A DNA stretch of 64,000 nucleotides from JAIVGV01 sp032229975 (GTDB lineage: Bacteria; Acidobacteriota; Blastocatellia; Pyrinomonadales; Pyrinomonadaceae), in contig JAVXVG010000054.1 in the NCBI GenBank assembly GCA_032229975.1, positions 4,559-68,558 on the forward strand. The letters are read 5' to 3'. The position numbers and the translations under genes are program-made. Below the pieces are notes generated by a model. It was not told where the DNA came from, made no database searches, and saw only the letters and a program-made list of their open reading frames with translations. Positions 24,372-33,869 of the stretch are shown here, in pieces. Each line of letters begins with the position of its first letter. The first letter of the stretch is position 1.

Positions 24372-25703
24372 ATGAGAATCCGACCGGCCCGCCTCGTACG
24401 CGGGATGCTGCGCGTGCCCGGCGACAAGTCCGTCTCGCATCGCGCCGCCATCCTCGCCGCGCTCGCGTCGGGCCCGACGCGCATTTCGAATTTTTCGACG
24501 AGCGCAGACTGTGCCGCGACGCTTCGTTGTCTCGAACAACTCGGCGTGCGCGTCCGACGCGAAGGAACTTCCGTCTTGATCGAAGGCGCGGGGCTCGCGC
24601 TCCCGCACGGGCCCACAGCTTCGCTCGACTGCGGCAACTCCGGCACGACCATGCGCCTGCTCGCCGGAGTCCTCGCAGGTCAAAACTTCAACGCGACGCT
24701 TACGGGCGACGCCTCACTTCGCTCGCGACCGATGCGCCGCATCATCGCACCGCTCGAACTCATGGGCGCGCGCATCAGTTCGCATGAAGGTTGCGCGCCG
24801 CTCGTCATCGAAGGTCGCGGCGCGCTTCGTGCGATTGAGTACGTCATGCCCGTCGCCAGCGCGCAGGTCAAGTCGTGCGTCCTGCTCGCGGGCCTCAACG
24901 CACGCGGACGAACCACGATCATCGAACGACGCGGCGCGACGCGCGACCACACGGAGCGACTACTTGAATGGTTCGGCATCGAGATCGAAAAGACGACTGG
25001 CGAAGCGGCGCGCGATGAACAGTCTTTCACACCGGCCCTCTCACTCTCCGGCGGGCAGACGCCGCGCGCGCGCGACGTTGAAGTGCCGGGCGACATCTCC
25101 TCTGCGTCATTCTTCATGATCGCCGCCGTGTTGCTCGCGAATTCTGAATTAAGAATCGAAGGCGTCGGACTCAACCCGACGCGCACGCAGTTGATCGACA
25201 CGCTCCACTCGCTCGGCGCAAACGTTGATGTCGAGAACGAGACGACGCGCTCGAACGAACCTGTCGGCGAGATCGTCGTGCGCGGCGCAGGCCCTCTCGC
25301 GCCCGCGCGCGATGGCGCAAACGTACTGCGCGGATCAATGATCGCAGGTCTCATCGACGAGCTGCCGATCCTCGCCGTCGCGGGCACGCAGGTTGATGGC
25401 GGCGTCACGATTCGCGATGCTGCGGAGTTGCGCGTTAAGGAGACGGATCGCGTCCGCGCCGTCTGCGAGAATTTGCGCGCGATGGGCGCGCAAGTTGAAG
25501 AGTATGAGGATGGCCTGTTCGTCCACGGTCGCACAACTTTGCGCGGCGCGCGCGTTAAGTCTCATGGCGATCATCGCATCGCGATGGCTTTCGCCGTCGC
25601 TGCGCTCATCGCTGAAGGCGAGACCGAGATCGAAGGCGCGGACTGCGTCGCCGTCTCCTTCCCGGAATTTTTCCGCCTGCTCGAATCGGTTATAGAGAGA
25701 TGA
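24372..25703 (+). CDS. aroA: 3-phosphoshikimate 1-carboxyvinyltransferase (EPSP synthase)
   Basis: The sixth step of the shikimate pathway: joins shikimate-3-phosphate and phosphoenolpyruvate. The 443-residue protein has the substrate-binding VPGDKSVSHRAAIL at about 15-28, DCGNSGTTMRLLAG near 93-106, SAQVKSCVLLAGL near 165-177 and KETDR near 354. The HGDHRIAMAFAVA segment is near the C-terminus. The upstream in-frame extension to 24264 is repeat DNA, so ATG 24372 is the start. The stop overlaps aroK (ATGA), giving an aroAK operon. The sequence around the PEP site (NSGTTMR) looks like class I-type, but class cannot be settled by eye. Confidence 0.96.
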   Translation: MRIRPARLVRGMLRVPGDKSVSHRAAILAALASGPTRISNFSTSADCAATLRCLEQLGVRVRREGTSVLIEGAGLALPHGPTASLDCGNSGTTMRLLAGVLAGQNFNATLTGDASLRSRPMRRIIAPLELMGARISSHEGCAPLVIEGRGALRAIEYVMPVASAQVKSCVLLAGLNARGRTTIIERRGATRDHTERLLEWFGIEIEKTTGEAARDEQSFTPALSLSGGQTPRARDVEVPGDISSASFFMIAAVLLANSELRIEGVGLNPTRTQLIDTLHSLGANVDVENETTRSNEPVGEIVVRGAGPLAPARDGANVLRGSMIAGLIDELPILAVAGTQVDGGVTIRDAAELRVKETDRVRAVCENLRAMGAQVEEYEDGLFVHGRTTLRGARVKSHGDHRIAMAFAVAALIAEGETEIEGADCVAVSFPEFFRLLESVIER

Positions 25704-26284
25704 GCGACACCAATCATCGAAAGATGAGCGGCGATCAAGATCATCTGAACGCGGAGATGGCCCGTTGCGTTGTCATCGTCGGCTTCATGGGCGCGGGCAA
25801 GTCGTCTGTGGCGCGCGAACTCGCGCGACTGCTCGGCGTCACCGTGATCGATCTCGACGATCACATCACGCGCCGCGAAGGGCGCACGCCGCAGGAGTTG
25901 ATCGACGAAGATGGCGAGCCACGCTTCCGCGAGATCGAGACGCGCGCTCTCGAAGAAATTTTGAGCGACGACACGGCGCGCTTCGTCGCGCTCGGCGGCG
26001 GCGCGCTCACCGCTCCTGCCACACGCGAGTTGCTCGCGCGGCGCAACTGTTTCATTATTTGGCTCGATGCTCCCTTCGAGCTTTGCTGGCAGAGGATCGC
26101 CGGAGACGAAGCGCGACCGTTCGCGCGCGAACGCGAGATCGCGCACCGTCTCTACGAAGAGCGACGCAAGTTTTACGAACGCGCCGACTGTCGCTTCGAA
26201 GTCAGCGAAGGGGCCGGTGTGAAGACAGTCGCGACGGAGATCGAAGAGATCATCCGTCCGCAGATCAAGTGGGCAGAAGGTTGA
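25700..26284 (+). CDS. aroK: Shikimate kinase
   Basis: Phosphorylates shikimate with ATP, one step before aroA. The 194-residue P-loop kinase has Walker A GFMGAGKSS (28-36), the shikimate-binding DLDD, FREIE and the GGG turn (LGGGAL), and the lid arginine in ARPFARER. The first 20 residues are an extra tail, so a start at Met 20 is also possible; ATG 25700 overlaps the aroA stop and indicates translational coupling. rtcB follows 10 bp later. Confidence 0.94.
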   Translation: MSDTNHRKMSGDQDHLNAEMARCVVIVGFMGAGKSSVARELARLLGVTVIDLDDHITRREGRTPQELIDEDGEPRFREIETRALEEILSDDTARFVALGGGALTAPATRELLARRNCFIIWLDAPFELCWQRIAGDEARPFAREREIAHRLYEERRKFYERADCRFEVSEGAGVKTVATEIEEIIRPQIKWAEG

Positions 26285-26294
26285 AGACGCAGCG

Positions 26295-27806
26295 ATGGCT
26301 AACACAAACGAAGACGCGAAGGCGTTGAAGCTCGCGAAGAGTTTGAAGAACGCTGGGAACTGGAAGCATCTCGCGCGCCGGACTGAGGCGGGCTACTACG
26401 AGTTGCGAACGGAAGACACAGGCAGTGTGCCCGTGCGCCTCTTCTTCACGCCCGCGCTGCTCGATGCGGCGGAAGATAATCTCTATCGACAGATCGTCAA
26501 CGCCACGCGCTTCCCCGGCGTGCGCCTCGTCGTCATCACGCCCGACGCCCACTACGGCTACGGCGTCCCCGTCGGCTGCGTGATTCTTACAGACGCTGAG
26601 AGCGGCGCAGTGGCGATGGGGCCAGTCGGATTTGATGTGGGTTGCGGGATGATGTCGGCTCAGTCGAACGTCGAGGCAGAGGCGGCGACGCCGGAGCTTC
26701 GTTTGCAGTTCAACCGCACGGTGATGGGGCGCGTGGAGATGGGCGCGGGCGGGAAGAGTAAAAAGTTGGACGGGCTCTCCGAGTCGGAGTTTCAAAATTT
26801 GGTGCGCGGCGGCGCGGAGTATTACGTCGAGCGTTACGGCGCGAAGTTTGATCGGAGTCGCGCGGAGCGTCATCGCATTCCGGTGGACGACGATTGGCAA
26901 ATTCCTTACGGTGGCAAGGGCCGGCCGGAGCGCGGGCGCGATCAGCTTGGGAGTCTCGGCGGCGGCAACCACTTCATCGAGCTGCAACGATCCGCGCAAA
27001 CGGGCACGCTCTTCGTGCAGGTGCACACGGGCAGTCGCGGCTTCGGCCACGGGCTCGCGACGAACTACTTCGAGCTGGCGCGCGAAGAGAGGCCCGCAGA
27101 GATCACAGACCTCGACCTCGGTTACTTCACGCCCGACTCAAAACATTATCGTGACTATTTGAACGCGGTCGCGGCGGGCGGCAACTACGCGATCCTGAAT
27201 CGACTGATCATCTTCGAGCAGGTGGCGGAAGCGTTTCGCGAAACGTTCGGCGCGGAGTTGGAACTCGTTTATGAGATCAGCCACAACCTCGTGCAGCGCG
27301 AGAAGCATCCTGAGTTCGGCGACGTGTGGGTGCATCGCAAGGGCGCGACGCGCGCATTTCCGGCGGGCCACCCCGCTTTGAAGGGGACGGTGTGGGAAGA
27401 GACGGGCCATCCGGTTTTGATTCCCGGCAGCAACAAGGATTGGAGCTACATTCTTAGGCCGCTCGCGGGCGCAATCAACAGTGGCTACTCGGTCAATCAC
27501 GGCGCGGGACGCAAGCTCTCACGCTCGGCGGCGACGAGAGAATTGTCGCAGCGCGCGATTGACGACGAGTACAGAGAGGCCGGCATCATCGTCAACACGA
27601 ACGGTCGCGTGCCGCTCGACGAAGCAGGGCCTGCTTACAAGTCTTCGCAGGAAGTGATTGAGGCCGTGACGAACGCGGGGCTCGCGCGCATCGAGCACGC
27701 GCTCTACCCGCTCGCCTCCTTGAAGGGCGTTGACGAGCGCAAGGGCAAGCGGCGTTTCAACAAGGGCGACAAGGGCGGCGGCAAAAAAACGAGTCAACAC
27801 TACTGA
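26295..27806 (+). CDS. rtcB: RNA-splicing ligase RtcB
   Basis: A 503-residue GTP- and manganese-dependent RNA ligase that joins 2',3'-cyclic phosphate or 3'-phosphate ends to 5'-OH ends. Metal-binding residues are visible in FDVGCGM (D114, C117), LGGGNHFIE and HTGSRGFGH; the guanylated histidine is in NHGAGRKLSR, and HRKGATR is also present. The C-terminus has the usual YPLASLKG then a Lys/Gly-rich tail. It begins 10 bp after aroK and is probably co-transcribed. No rtcA, rtcR or archease is adjacent, so an RNA-repair operon of the E. coli kind is absent here. Confidence 0.95.
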   Translation: MANTNEDAKALKLAKSLKNAGNWKHLARRTEAGYYELRTEDTGSVPVRLFFTPALLDAAEDNLYRQIVNATRFPGVRLVVITPDAHYGYGVPVGCVILTDAESGAVAMGPVGFDVGCGMMSAQSNVEAEAATPELRLQFNRTVMGRVEMGAGGKSKKLDGLSESEFQNLVRGGAEYYVERYGAKFDRSRAERHRIPVDDDWQIPYGGKGRPERGRDQLGSLGGGNHFIELQRSAQTGTLFVQVHTGSRGFGHGLATNYFELAREERPAEITDLDLGYFTPDSKHYRDYLNAVAAGGNYAILNRLIIFEQVAEAFRETFGAELELVYEISHNLVQREKHPEFGDVWVHRKGATRAFPAGHPALKGTVWEETGHPVLIPGSNKDWSYILRPLAGAINSGYSVNHGAGRKLSRSAATRELSQRAIDDEYREAGIIVNTNGRVPLDEAGPAYKSSQEVIEAVTNAGLARIEHALYPLASLKGVDERKGKRRFNKGDKGGGKKTSQHY

Positions 27807-27890
27807 CCAACAACGAACTTCGGGCTGAACGAAAAAGTGTGCGTCGCTTTTGATAGCACGCGCATCGACAAGACACGAGTGACATGTAAG

Positions 27891-28535
27891 ATGAAGACGC
27901 TCAACAATCTCTTCGAGAACAATCGTCGCTGGGCTGCATCTTTGCGCGCGCAGAACCCCTCGTTCTTTCGCGAACTGTCAGCGCAGCAGTCGCCGGACTA
28001 CCTGTGGATCGGCTGCTCGGATAGTCGCGTGCCCGCCACGCAGCTCGTCGGCGTCGCGCCCGGCGAGATGTTCGTCCATCGCAACGTCGCCAACGTCGTC
28101 GTCCACACCGATCTCAACTGCCTCTCCGTCCTCCAGTACGCCGTCGAGGTCTTGGAAGTGCGCCACGTCATCGTCTGCGGCCACTACGGCTGCGGCGGCG
28201 TGCAGGCGGCACTACGCGGCACGCGACTCGGCTTGATCGACAACTGGCTGCGCCACGTGCAGGACGTGATGCAGCGACACGCGCTCGTGCTCGAAGGGAT
28301 CGCAGACGAGGCGCGCAGATCAGATCGACTCTGCGAGTTGAACGTCATCGAGCAGGTCTTCAACGTCGGGCAAACGACCGTCGTCGAAGGCGCGTGGGCG
28401 CGCGGACAGGAACTGACGCTGCACGGCTGGGTTTACAGTCTTGAGAACGGACTGCTGCGCGATCTCTGCGTCACCGCCTCAAGCACGCGCGAACTTCACG
28501 ACGGCTACCGCACCGCGATCCAGCCCGAACGCTAA
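27891..28535 (+). CDS. Beta-class carbonic anhydrase
   Basis: A 214-residue zinc enzyme that interconverts CO2 and bicarbonate. Zinc ligands C42 (IGCSDSRVP), H98 and C101 (CGHYGCGG) and the D44-R46 dyad are all present; HRNVANVV follows the first motif. No signal peptide is seen, so it is cytosolic. The frame opens at 27837, but Met at 27891 gives the standard start. It is 84 bp after rtcB on the same strand and converges with the his operon. Bicarbonate supply for carboxylases is the usual role. Confidence 0.93.
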   Translation: MKTLNNLFENNRRWAASLRAQNPSFFRELSAQQSPDYLWIGCSDSRVPATQLVGVAPGEMFVHRNVANVVVHTDLNCLSVLQYAVEVLEVRHVIVCGHYGCGGVQAALRGTRLGLIDNWLRHVQDVMQRHALVLEGIADEARRSDRLCELNVIEQVFNVGQTTVVEGAWARGQELTLHGWVYSLENGLLRDLCVTASSTRELHDGYRTAIQPER

Positions 28536-28557
28536 CGCCCTCGCCCGGCATCATGCA

Positions 28558-29316
28558 TTAACAGTCATGAGTTTCATTCGACGAAGATCGATGCGTCAAC
28601 TGTAAGGCTTCGTCGAGCGTGAAGCGGCCCTCATAGATGGCCCGGCCTACGATGACGCTGTCGATGCCGGAGACGCTTCCGGCCTCGGCAAGCCGCTCAA
28701 TATCCTCTAATGAGGAGACGCCGCCGGAGGCCGTCACACGCAAGCCGGACTCGTGAGCGATGGCGCACGTCTGCGCGATGTTGAGACCATCCAACATTCC
28801 ATCGCGCGCGATGTCCGTGTAGATGATGCGCTCCACCCCGACTCCGGCAACGCGACGGGCCAGCTCGATTGCCGAGAGATTTCCCTCCCGCTCCCACCCG
28901 CGAGTTTTAACCAGACCATCGCGCGCATCGATGCCGACGGCAATGCTGCTGCCGAAACGCCGCACGAGGTTTTCGAGAGTCGCAGGCGACTCGACCGCCA
29001 GCGTGCCGACGACAACTCTCGATGCGCCCGCTTCGATCAACTGCTCGATGGCGCGCTCACTTCTCAAGCCTCCGCCGAGTTGCACTGGAATTTGGACGGC
29101 ACGCATGATCTGTCGCGCCACTTCACGGTTGAGCGAATCGCTCTCGTCGAAAGCTCCATCAAGATTGACCACGTGCAGCATCCGCGCGCCTTGAGCCTCG
29201 AAGTTGCGGGCCACCTCGACCGCGTCGTCTCCATAGATTTTAACGTCCGCGCGTCGCCCCTGCGCGAGACGCACGCACTGGCCCTGTCGCAGATCGATGG
29301 CGGGAATAATTAACAA
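28558..29316 (-). CDS. hisA: Phosphoribosylformimino-5-aminoimidazole carboxamide ribotide isomerase
   Basis: The isomerase that turns ProFAR into PRFAR, fourth step of histidine synthesis. A 252-residue (beta-alpha)8 barrel with the catalytic aspartate in IIPAIDLRQGQ (D8) and the second in YTDIARDGM, plus phosphate-binding VQLGGGLRS and ASGGVSS. It is the last gene of the his operon, 5 bp after hisN, whereas in many operons hisA sits next to hisH and hisF. Confidence 0.95.
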   Translation of the reverse strand: MLIIPAIDLRQGQCVRLAQGRRADVKIYGDDAVEVARNFEAQGARMLHVVNLDGAFDESDSLNREVARQIMRAVQIPVQLGGGLRSERAIEQLIEAGASRVVVGTLAVESPATLENLVRRFGSSIAVGIDARDGLVKTRGWEREGNLSAIELARRVAGVGVERIIYTDIARDGMLDGLNIAQTCAIAHESGLRVTASGGVSSLEDIERLAEAGSVSGIDSVIVGRAIYEGRFTLDEALQLTHRSSSNETHDC

Positions 29317-29321
29317 GGTTT

Positions 29322-30107
29322 CTACTGATCCTCTCGAATCGTTTCCATGACGCTCGCGAATAGCGCGCCGTTAGTCGAGACGGCGTTGCCGCTTCTGATC
29401 GAGCGTTGACCGCTCCAATCTGTAAAAGTTCCTCCGGCCTCTTCGATGATCGGTTGCAGAGCCGCGCAGTCCCAGATGTTCATCACCGGATCGAGCATCA
29501 CGTCGGCTCGCCCCGTCGCGATGAGGACATGCCCGTAGCAGTCACCCCACGTGCGACGCGCGGCGACGCGTGTTTGTAGTCTCTCAGCCGCCGTCCCGAA
29601 GCCGTAACGCTCGCACGTCCCGAAGTCGGTTGACAGCAGCAACGCCTCTGCGAGCGACGAGGTCGCGGAGACGCGCGCCGGCTCGCTGTTCCAGAAACAG
29701 CCAAGCCCGCGCGCCGCGTAGATCAACTCGTTCAAAGCCGGAAGATTCGCCGCGCCCACGGCCATCTCACCTTCCACTTCCAACCCGATCAGCACGCCGA
29801 AGAGCGGCACGCCGTGGACGAAGGAGTAAGTGCCGTCGAGTGGATCGATGATCCAGCGTCGGTTCGACGTGCCCTCGTGCTGGCCCTCTTCCTCGCCGAG
29901 AATCGAGTCTGCGGAAAACCTTGCTTCGATTGAGCGGCGCACGTGGCTTTCGGCTTCGCGATCGGCCACCGTGACGAACGAGCCGTCGCGCTTGCGCTCG
30001 GTAGAACAAGATTGTTGATAGTAGCGATGAGTAATCTCGCCCGCTTCCCGCGCGAGCCGCACGGTGAAGTCCAATAACTCTCTCAACTCGTCGGCGTCCA
30101 TATTCAT
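29322..30107 (-). CDS. hisN: Histidinol-phosphatase, inositol-monophosphatase family
   Basis: A 261-residue magnesium-dependent phosphatase. The metal motifs LGEEEG, IIDPLDGTYSFVHG and IWDCAALQPIIEEAGG define the family. Its place inside the his operon, overlapping hisIE by 4 bases, and the absence of an HAD-type phosphatase domain on hisB argue that it removes phosphate from histidinol-phosphate (HisN type). Without that context inositol monophosphatase would be the default call. Confidence 0.9.
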   Translation of the reverse strand: MNMDADELRELLDFTVRLAREAGEITHRYYQQSCSTERKRDGSFVTVADREAESHVRRSIEARFSADSILGEEEGQHEGTSNRRWIIDPLDGTYSFVHGVPLFGVLIGLEVEGEMAVGAANLPALNELIYAARGLGCFWNSEPARVSATSSLAEALLLSTDFGTCERYGFGTAAERLQTRVAARRTWGDCYGHVLIATGRADVMLDPVMNIWDCAALQPIIEEAGGTFTDWSGQRSIRSGNAVSTNGALFASVMETIREDQ

Positions 30108-30763
30108 TCGCGGCCCTGTTCTCCTTTGCGTCGCGTTAACTCACGACCGACATCGACGAGCGTGATGCCGCGCTCGACCAGCAGCACCAAGAGATGGTAG
30201 AGAAGATCGGCCGTCTCCGAGACGAGCGCGCTCGCGTCCTCATTCTTGGCGGCGATGACGGTCTCAGTCGCCTCTTCGCCGAGCTTCTTCAGAATCTTGT
30301 CCAAGCCTTGATCGAAGAGATATGTGGTGTAAGACCCCGCCGGCCGCTCTCGCTGTCTCGATTCGATGATGGCGTGCAGTTCACGAAGCGTCTGCCCCAG
30401 CTCTGGCAATTCTTGCTCGATGGCCGCTTCATAGATCGCGCCTTCCAGCCCGACGTGAAAACAGGAGAACTCGTTGGTGTGACAGGCCGGCCCTTCCGGC
30501 TCGACGATCAACACGAGCGAGTCGCTATCACAGTCAACTCGCACTTGAGAGACGCGCTGCGTGTTGCCGGAAGTCTCGCCCTTGTGCCACAACTGCGCGC
30601 GCGATCTCGACCAGAACCATGTCTCGCCCGTTGCGAGCGTGCGCCTGAGACTCTCTTCGTTCATGTACGCAAGCGTGAGCACTTCACGCGTCGTCGCGTC
30701 CTGCACGACAACGGGGACGAGTCCGCGCTCGTCAAACTTAATATCTTCGACACGCACGTTCAT
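30104..30763 (-). CDS. hisI: Bifunctional phosphoribosyl-AMP cyclohydrolase / phosphoribosyl-ATP pyrophosphatase
   Basis: Steps two and three of histidine synthesis on one 219-residue chain. The N-terminal HisI cyclohydrolase domain (1-110) shows WFWSRSRAQLWHKGETSGN and the metal residues in VRVDCDSDS and CHTNEFSCF. The C-terminal HisE pyrophosphohydrolase domain (about 125-215) shows KKLGEEATETVIAAKNED. It overlaps hisF and hisN by 4 bases each. Confidence 0.95.
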   Translation of the reverse strand: MNVRVEDIKFDERGLVPVVVQDATTREVLTLAYMNEESLRRTLATGETWFWSRSRAQLWHKGETSGNTQRVSQVRVDCDSDSLVLIVEPEGPACHTNEFSCFHVGLEGAIYEAAIEQELPELGQTLRELHAIIESRQRERPAGSYTTYLFDQGLDKILKKLGEEATETVIAAKNEDASALVSETADLLYHLLVLLVERGITLVDVGRELTRRKGEQGRE

Positions 30764-31527
30764 CGCACGATTACTCCTCGCCCACGCAAGTCTTCTTTCA
30801 CCTCGGCGATCTTGAAGCGCCCGAAATGAAAGAGCGACGCGGCGAGCACTGCGCTGGCCCCTCCCGCCGTCAACGCCTCGTAAAAATGTTCGAGCCGCCC
30901 TGCCCCGCCCGATGCGATGACAGGTATGCGCACGGCTTCACTGACGGCGCGCAGCAGCTCGATGTCGTAGCCGTCGCCTGTTCCATCTCGATCCATGCTC
31001 GTCAGAAGTATCTCGCCCGCGCCCAACGCTTCCGCACGCATCGCCCACTCGATCACGTTTAGTCCAACGCTCTTGCGTCCGCCGTGAGTGAACACTTCCC
31101 ATCCGCGCGAAGAATCATCCGGCCCTCTCCGGCGCGCGTCAATCGCCACGACCATGCACTGGCTGCCGAACGTCTCCGCGCCTTCGCTAATGAGTTCCGG
31201 CCGCTCGACCGCCGCCGTGTTGAGCGAGACTTTATCCGCGCCCGCGCGCAACGCCGTGCGAATGTCTTCGAGCGAGTTGAGTCCGCCGCCGACCGTGAAC
31301 GGGATGAACACTTCGTCTGCAACGCGCCGCACCATGTCGATGATGATGTCGCGCTTGTCGCTCGAAGCCGTGATGTCGAGAAACACGAGTTCGTCTGCGC
31401 CCTCTGCATCGTAACGTCTCGCCTGCTCGACCGGATCGCCCGCGTCAACGAGCGACGCGAAGCGCACACCTTTGACCACTCGCCCGCGATCAACATCGAG
31501 ACACGGAATGATTCGTTTTGCGAGCAT
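30760..31527 (-). CDS. hisF: Imidazole glycerol phosphate synthase, cyclase subunit
   Basis: The (beta-alpha)8 cyclase subunit, 255 residues, which uses ammonia from HisH to make imidazole glycerol phosphate and AICAR from PRFAR. The catalytic aspartate in IIPCLDVDRGRVVKG (D11) and that in LLTSMDRDGTGDGYD (near D130) are present, with phosphate sites TVGGGLNS and IASGGAG. It lies 5 bp after hisH. Confidence 0.96.
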   Translation of the reverse strand: MLAKRIIPCLDVDRGRVVKGVRFASLVDAGDPVEQARRYDAEGADELVFLDITASSDKRDIIIDMVRRVADEVFIPFTVGGGLNSLEDIRTALRAGADKVSLNTAAVERPELISEGAETFGSQCMVVAIDARRRGPDDSSRGWEVFTHGGRKSVGLNVIEWAMRAEALGAGEILLTSMDRDGTGDGYDIELLRAVSEAVRIPVIASGGAGRLEHFYEALTAGGASAVLAASLFHFGRFKIAEVKEDLRGRGVIVR

Positions 31528-31532
31528 AGTCG

Positions 31533-32153
31533 TTACAGTTTCGCAGGCGTGCTCTCCGCGAAGTTGCGAAGCAGGCGCAGTCCCGCCGACTGACTCTTCT
31601 CCGGGTGAAATTGCACGCCGCAGACACGTCCGCGCGCGACGACTGAAGGGTAAGCGACGCCGTACTCTGTCTCACCAATCGCGTCGTCTGGGTCGGCGGT
31701 CTCGCAATAGTAAGAGTGAACGAAGTAGAAGAACGCTTCGTCCGCCACTCCCGCAAACAGCGTGTGGGCCCTCTTCGCTTTGACCTGATTCCAGCCGACG
31801 TGAGGCACGCGCAAGTGTTTGTCGAAGCGTCGCACGCGGCCTTTCAACAGGCCCAAGCCAACGCTTCGACCAAACTCTTCCGACTCCTCAAAGAGCAACT
31901 GCATACCGACGCACACGCCCAACAGCGGCACGCCCGCCGCCACACGCTCAAGAACCAGCGCATCAAACCCGCGCTCTTTCAGCGCACTCGCGCACGCTCC
32001 AAACGCGCCGACGCCCGGCAGCACCAGAGCGTCAGCCGCGCGCAACACGCGCTCGTCGTCGCTCACGACGGCGACCACACCCGCCGCCGCGAACGCCTTC
32101 TCCACCGAGCGAAGATTGCCAACCCCGTAGTCGATGATCGCGATGCGCGTCAT
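31533..32153 (-). CDS. hisH: Imidazole glycerol phosphate synthase, glutaminase subunit
   Basis: A 206-residue class I glutamine amidotransferase. The nucleophile is the Cys in LLGVCVGMQLLFE and the His-Glu pair is in GVQFHPEKSQ. It feeds ammonia through the HisF barrel. The start is 4 bp after the hisB stop. Confidence 0.95.
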   Translation of the reverse strand: MTRIAIIDYGVGNLRSVEKAFAAAGVVAVVSDDERVLRAADALVLPGVGAFGACASALKERGFDALVLERVAAGVPLLGVCVGMQLLFEESEEFGRSVGLGLLKGRVRRFDKHLRVPHVGWNQVKAKRAHTLFAGVADEAFFYFVHSYYCETADPDDAIGETEYGVAYPSVVARGRVCGVQFHPEKSQSAGLRLLRNFAESTPAKL

Positions 32154-32157
32154 AGTT

Positions 32158-32799
32158 TCAGAGCACGCCTTTCGTGCTGGGGACGCCGCCGACGCGCGGG
32201 TCGCGCTCGACCGCTTCTCTGAGCGCGCGCGCCGTCGCCTTGAACGTCGCTTCGAGGATGTGGTGAGTGTTGCGCCCGCGCAGCAGATCGATGTGAAGAT
32301 TCATGCGCGCGGCTTCGGCGAAAGATCGCCAGAAGTGTTCCGCCAGCTCGACCGAAAAACCGTTGATCTCATGGCGGCTCGTTGCAACTTCATAAACCAG
32401 ATAGAAGCGGCCGGAGAGATCGACCACGGAGCGGCACAAACTCTCGTCCATCGGCACGAGCCCCGCGCCATAGCGCGCGATGCCAACTTTGTCACCGAGG
32501 GCCTGCGCGAACGCTTGCCCGATGCTGATGGCTATGTCCTCCACCGAATGATGATCGTCGATGTGGAGATCGCCGCGACATTCCAACTCAAGATCAAAGA
32601 GCGCGTGGCGCGCGAACAGTTCCAGCATATGATCTAGAAACGGCACGCCCGTTGTGATCTGCGCGCTGCCGACGCCGTCGAGCGTGAGCGCGACGCGCAC
32701 GTCCGTCTCCTTCGTCTGCCTGTGGATGGCCGCCGTGCGCGGGCCAGTCTGTTGCTGCTGCTCATTCAACGTCTCAGAAGTTGACGAGTTGTTTGTCAT
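32158..32799 (-). CDS. hisB: Imidazoleglycerol-phosphate dehydratase
   Basis: The manganese-dependent dehydratase, 213 residues, with the paired metal motifs FLDHMLELFARH and DIHIDDHHSVEDIAI-type (DLHIDDHHSVEDIA) and, in the second half, RNTHHILEATFKA. It is the monofunctional form without a phosphatase domain, consistent with a separate hisN. The first 18 residues are a polar Gln-rich tail. It overlaps hisC by 4 bases. Confidence 0.95.
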   Translation of the reverse strand: MTNNSSTSETLNEQQQQTGPRTAAIHRQTKETDVRVALTLDGVGSAQITTGVPFLDHMLELFARHALFDLELECRGDLHIDDHHSVEDIAISIGQAFAQALGDKVGIARYGAGLVPMDESLCRSVVDLSGRFYLVYEVATSRHEINGFSVELAEHFWRSFAEAARMNLHIDLLRGRNTHHILEATFKATARALREAVERDPRVGGVPSTKGVL

Positions 32800-33869
32800 G
32801 CGAAAATCTCCCGCAGGGCTGCGATCAAAGAGTCGTTCTCGTCGATAGTTCCGACGCTTGCGCGAAAATATTCTTTGAGCATCGGATACCCGCTCACGTC
32901 GCGTATGAGAATGTTGCGCCGCAAGAGTTCGTTGAAGACGCGGCGCGGCTCAATCGCGGAGCGCACGATCATGAAGTTCCCGCGCGAAGCGACGGGCGCG
33001 AGCCCCGGTATATTTTTTAGCTCCGCGTAGAGTCTCTCGCGCTCGCCGATGATCTTCGCGACCAGAGGCTTGAACTCCGTCTCGTATCGTTCGATGACCA
33101 CTTCGGCGGCGGCTTGTGAGACGGCGTTGAGATTGTAAGGAAGCACCGCCTTTGAGATTTCGCGGGCCACCTCCGGCGCGGCGAGCAAGTAGCCGACGCG
33201 CAACGCGGCCATCGCCAACGCCTTCGAGAAGGTGCGAAGCACTACCAAGTTCGGGTGTTGCTCAAGCAGCGACACCGTCGTCGTTTGCGCGAACTCAAAA
33301 TATGCCTCGTCGATGACGATGAGCCCGCGCGAGACTGCGGCGAGTTCTGCAACACAATCGTTTGTTAGCACAGAGCCGGTCGGATTGTTCGGCGAGCAGA
33401 TGATCGTCACCGCCGGTTGATTGGCCTCAATCGCATTTCGTAGGGCCTTCAAGTCATATTCAAACTCAGTCGTGAGCGGAACACTGATGATCTCGCCGCC
33501 CAAGATCGTGGCGATCTGACGATAGAGAGCGAAGGTCGGCTCGGAGATGACGACGCGCGTGCCTTCGCCGACCGTCACCATCAGCAAGGCTTGAATCAAC
33601 TCGTTCGAGCCGTTGCCCGCGATGACGCCGTCGGCCCTCCAACCGGCGAAGGCCGCGAGACGCTCGTGCAGAGAGGCGGGCACGAAGTCTGGATAGCGCG
33701 ACCATGCTCGCTCACGCACACGCGCCAAAGTCTCCTGCTTGATGCTCGACGCTGCGTCCCAAGGGTTCTCGTTCTGATTGATCTTGATCCGCGCGCTCTC
33801 GGTCGCGAGCGAGTAGGGACGCAACTCGCGCACGCGCGCTTTGATGCTTTCACGCGGACTACGCATCAT
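32796..33869 (-). CDS. hisC: Histidinol-phosphate aminotransferase
   Basis: A PLP-dependent class I/II aminotransferase, 357 residues, converting imidazole acetol phosphate to histidinol phosphate. NENPWDAA, ICSPNNPTGSVL, the IDEAYFEF strand and the PLP lysine in RTFSKALAMAALRVG are visible. The start overlaps the hisD end by 11 bases. Confidence 0.95.
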   Translation of the reverse strand: MMRSPRESIKARVRELRPYSLATESARIKINQNENPWDAASSIKQETLARVRERAWSRYPDFVPASLHERLAAFAGWRADGVIAGNGSNELIQALLMVTVGEGTRVVISEPTFALYRQIATILGGEIISVPLTTEFEYDLKALRNAIEANQPAVTIICSPNNPTGSVLTNDCVAELAAVSRGLIVIDEAYFEFAQTTTVSLLEQHPNLVVLRTFSKALAMAALRVGYLLAAPEVAREISKAVLPYNLNAVSQAAAEVVIERYETEFKPLVAKIIGERERLYAELKNIPGLAPVASRGNFMIVRSAIEPRRVFNELLRRNILIRDVSGYPMLKEYFRASVGTIDENDSLIAALREIFA

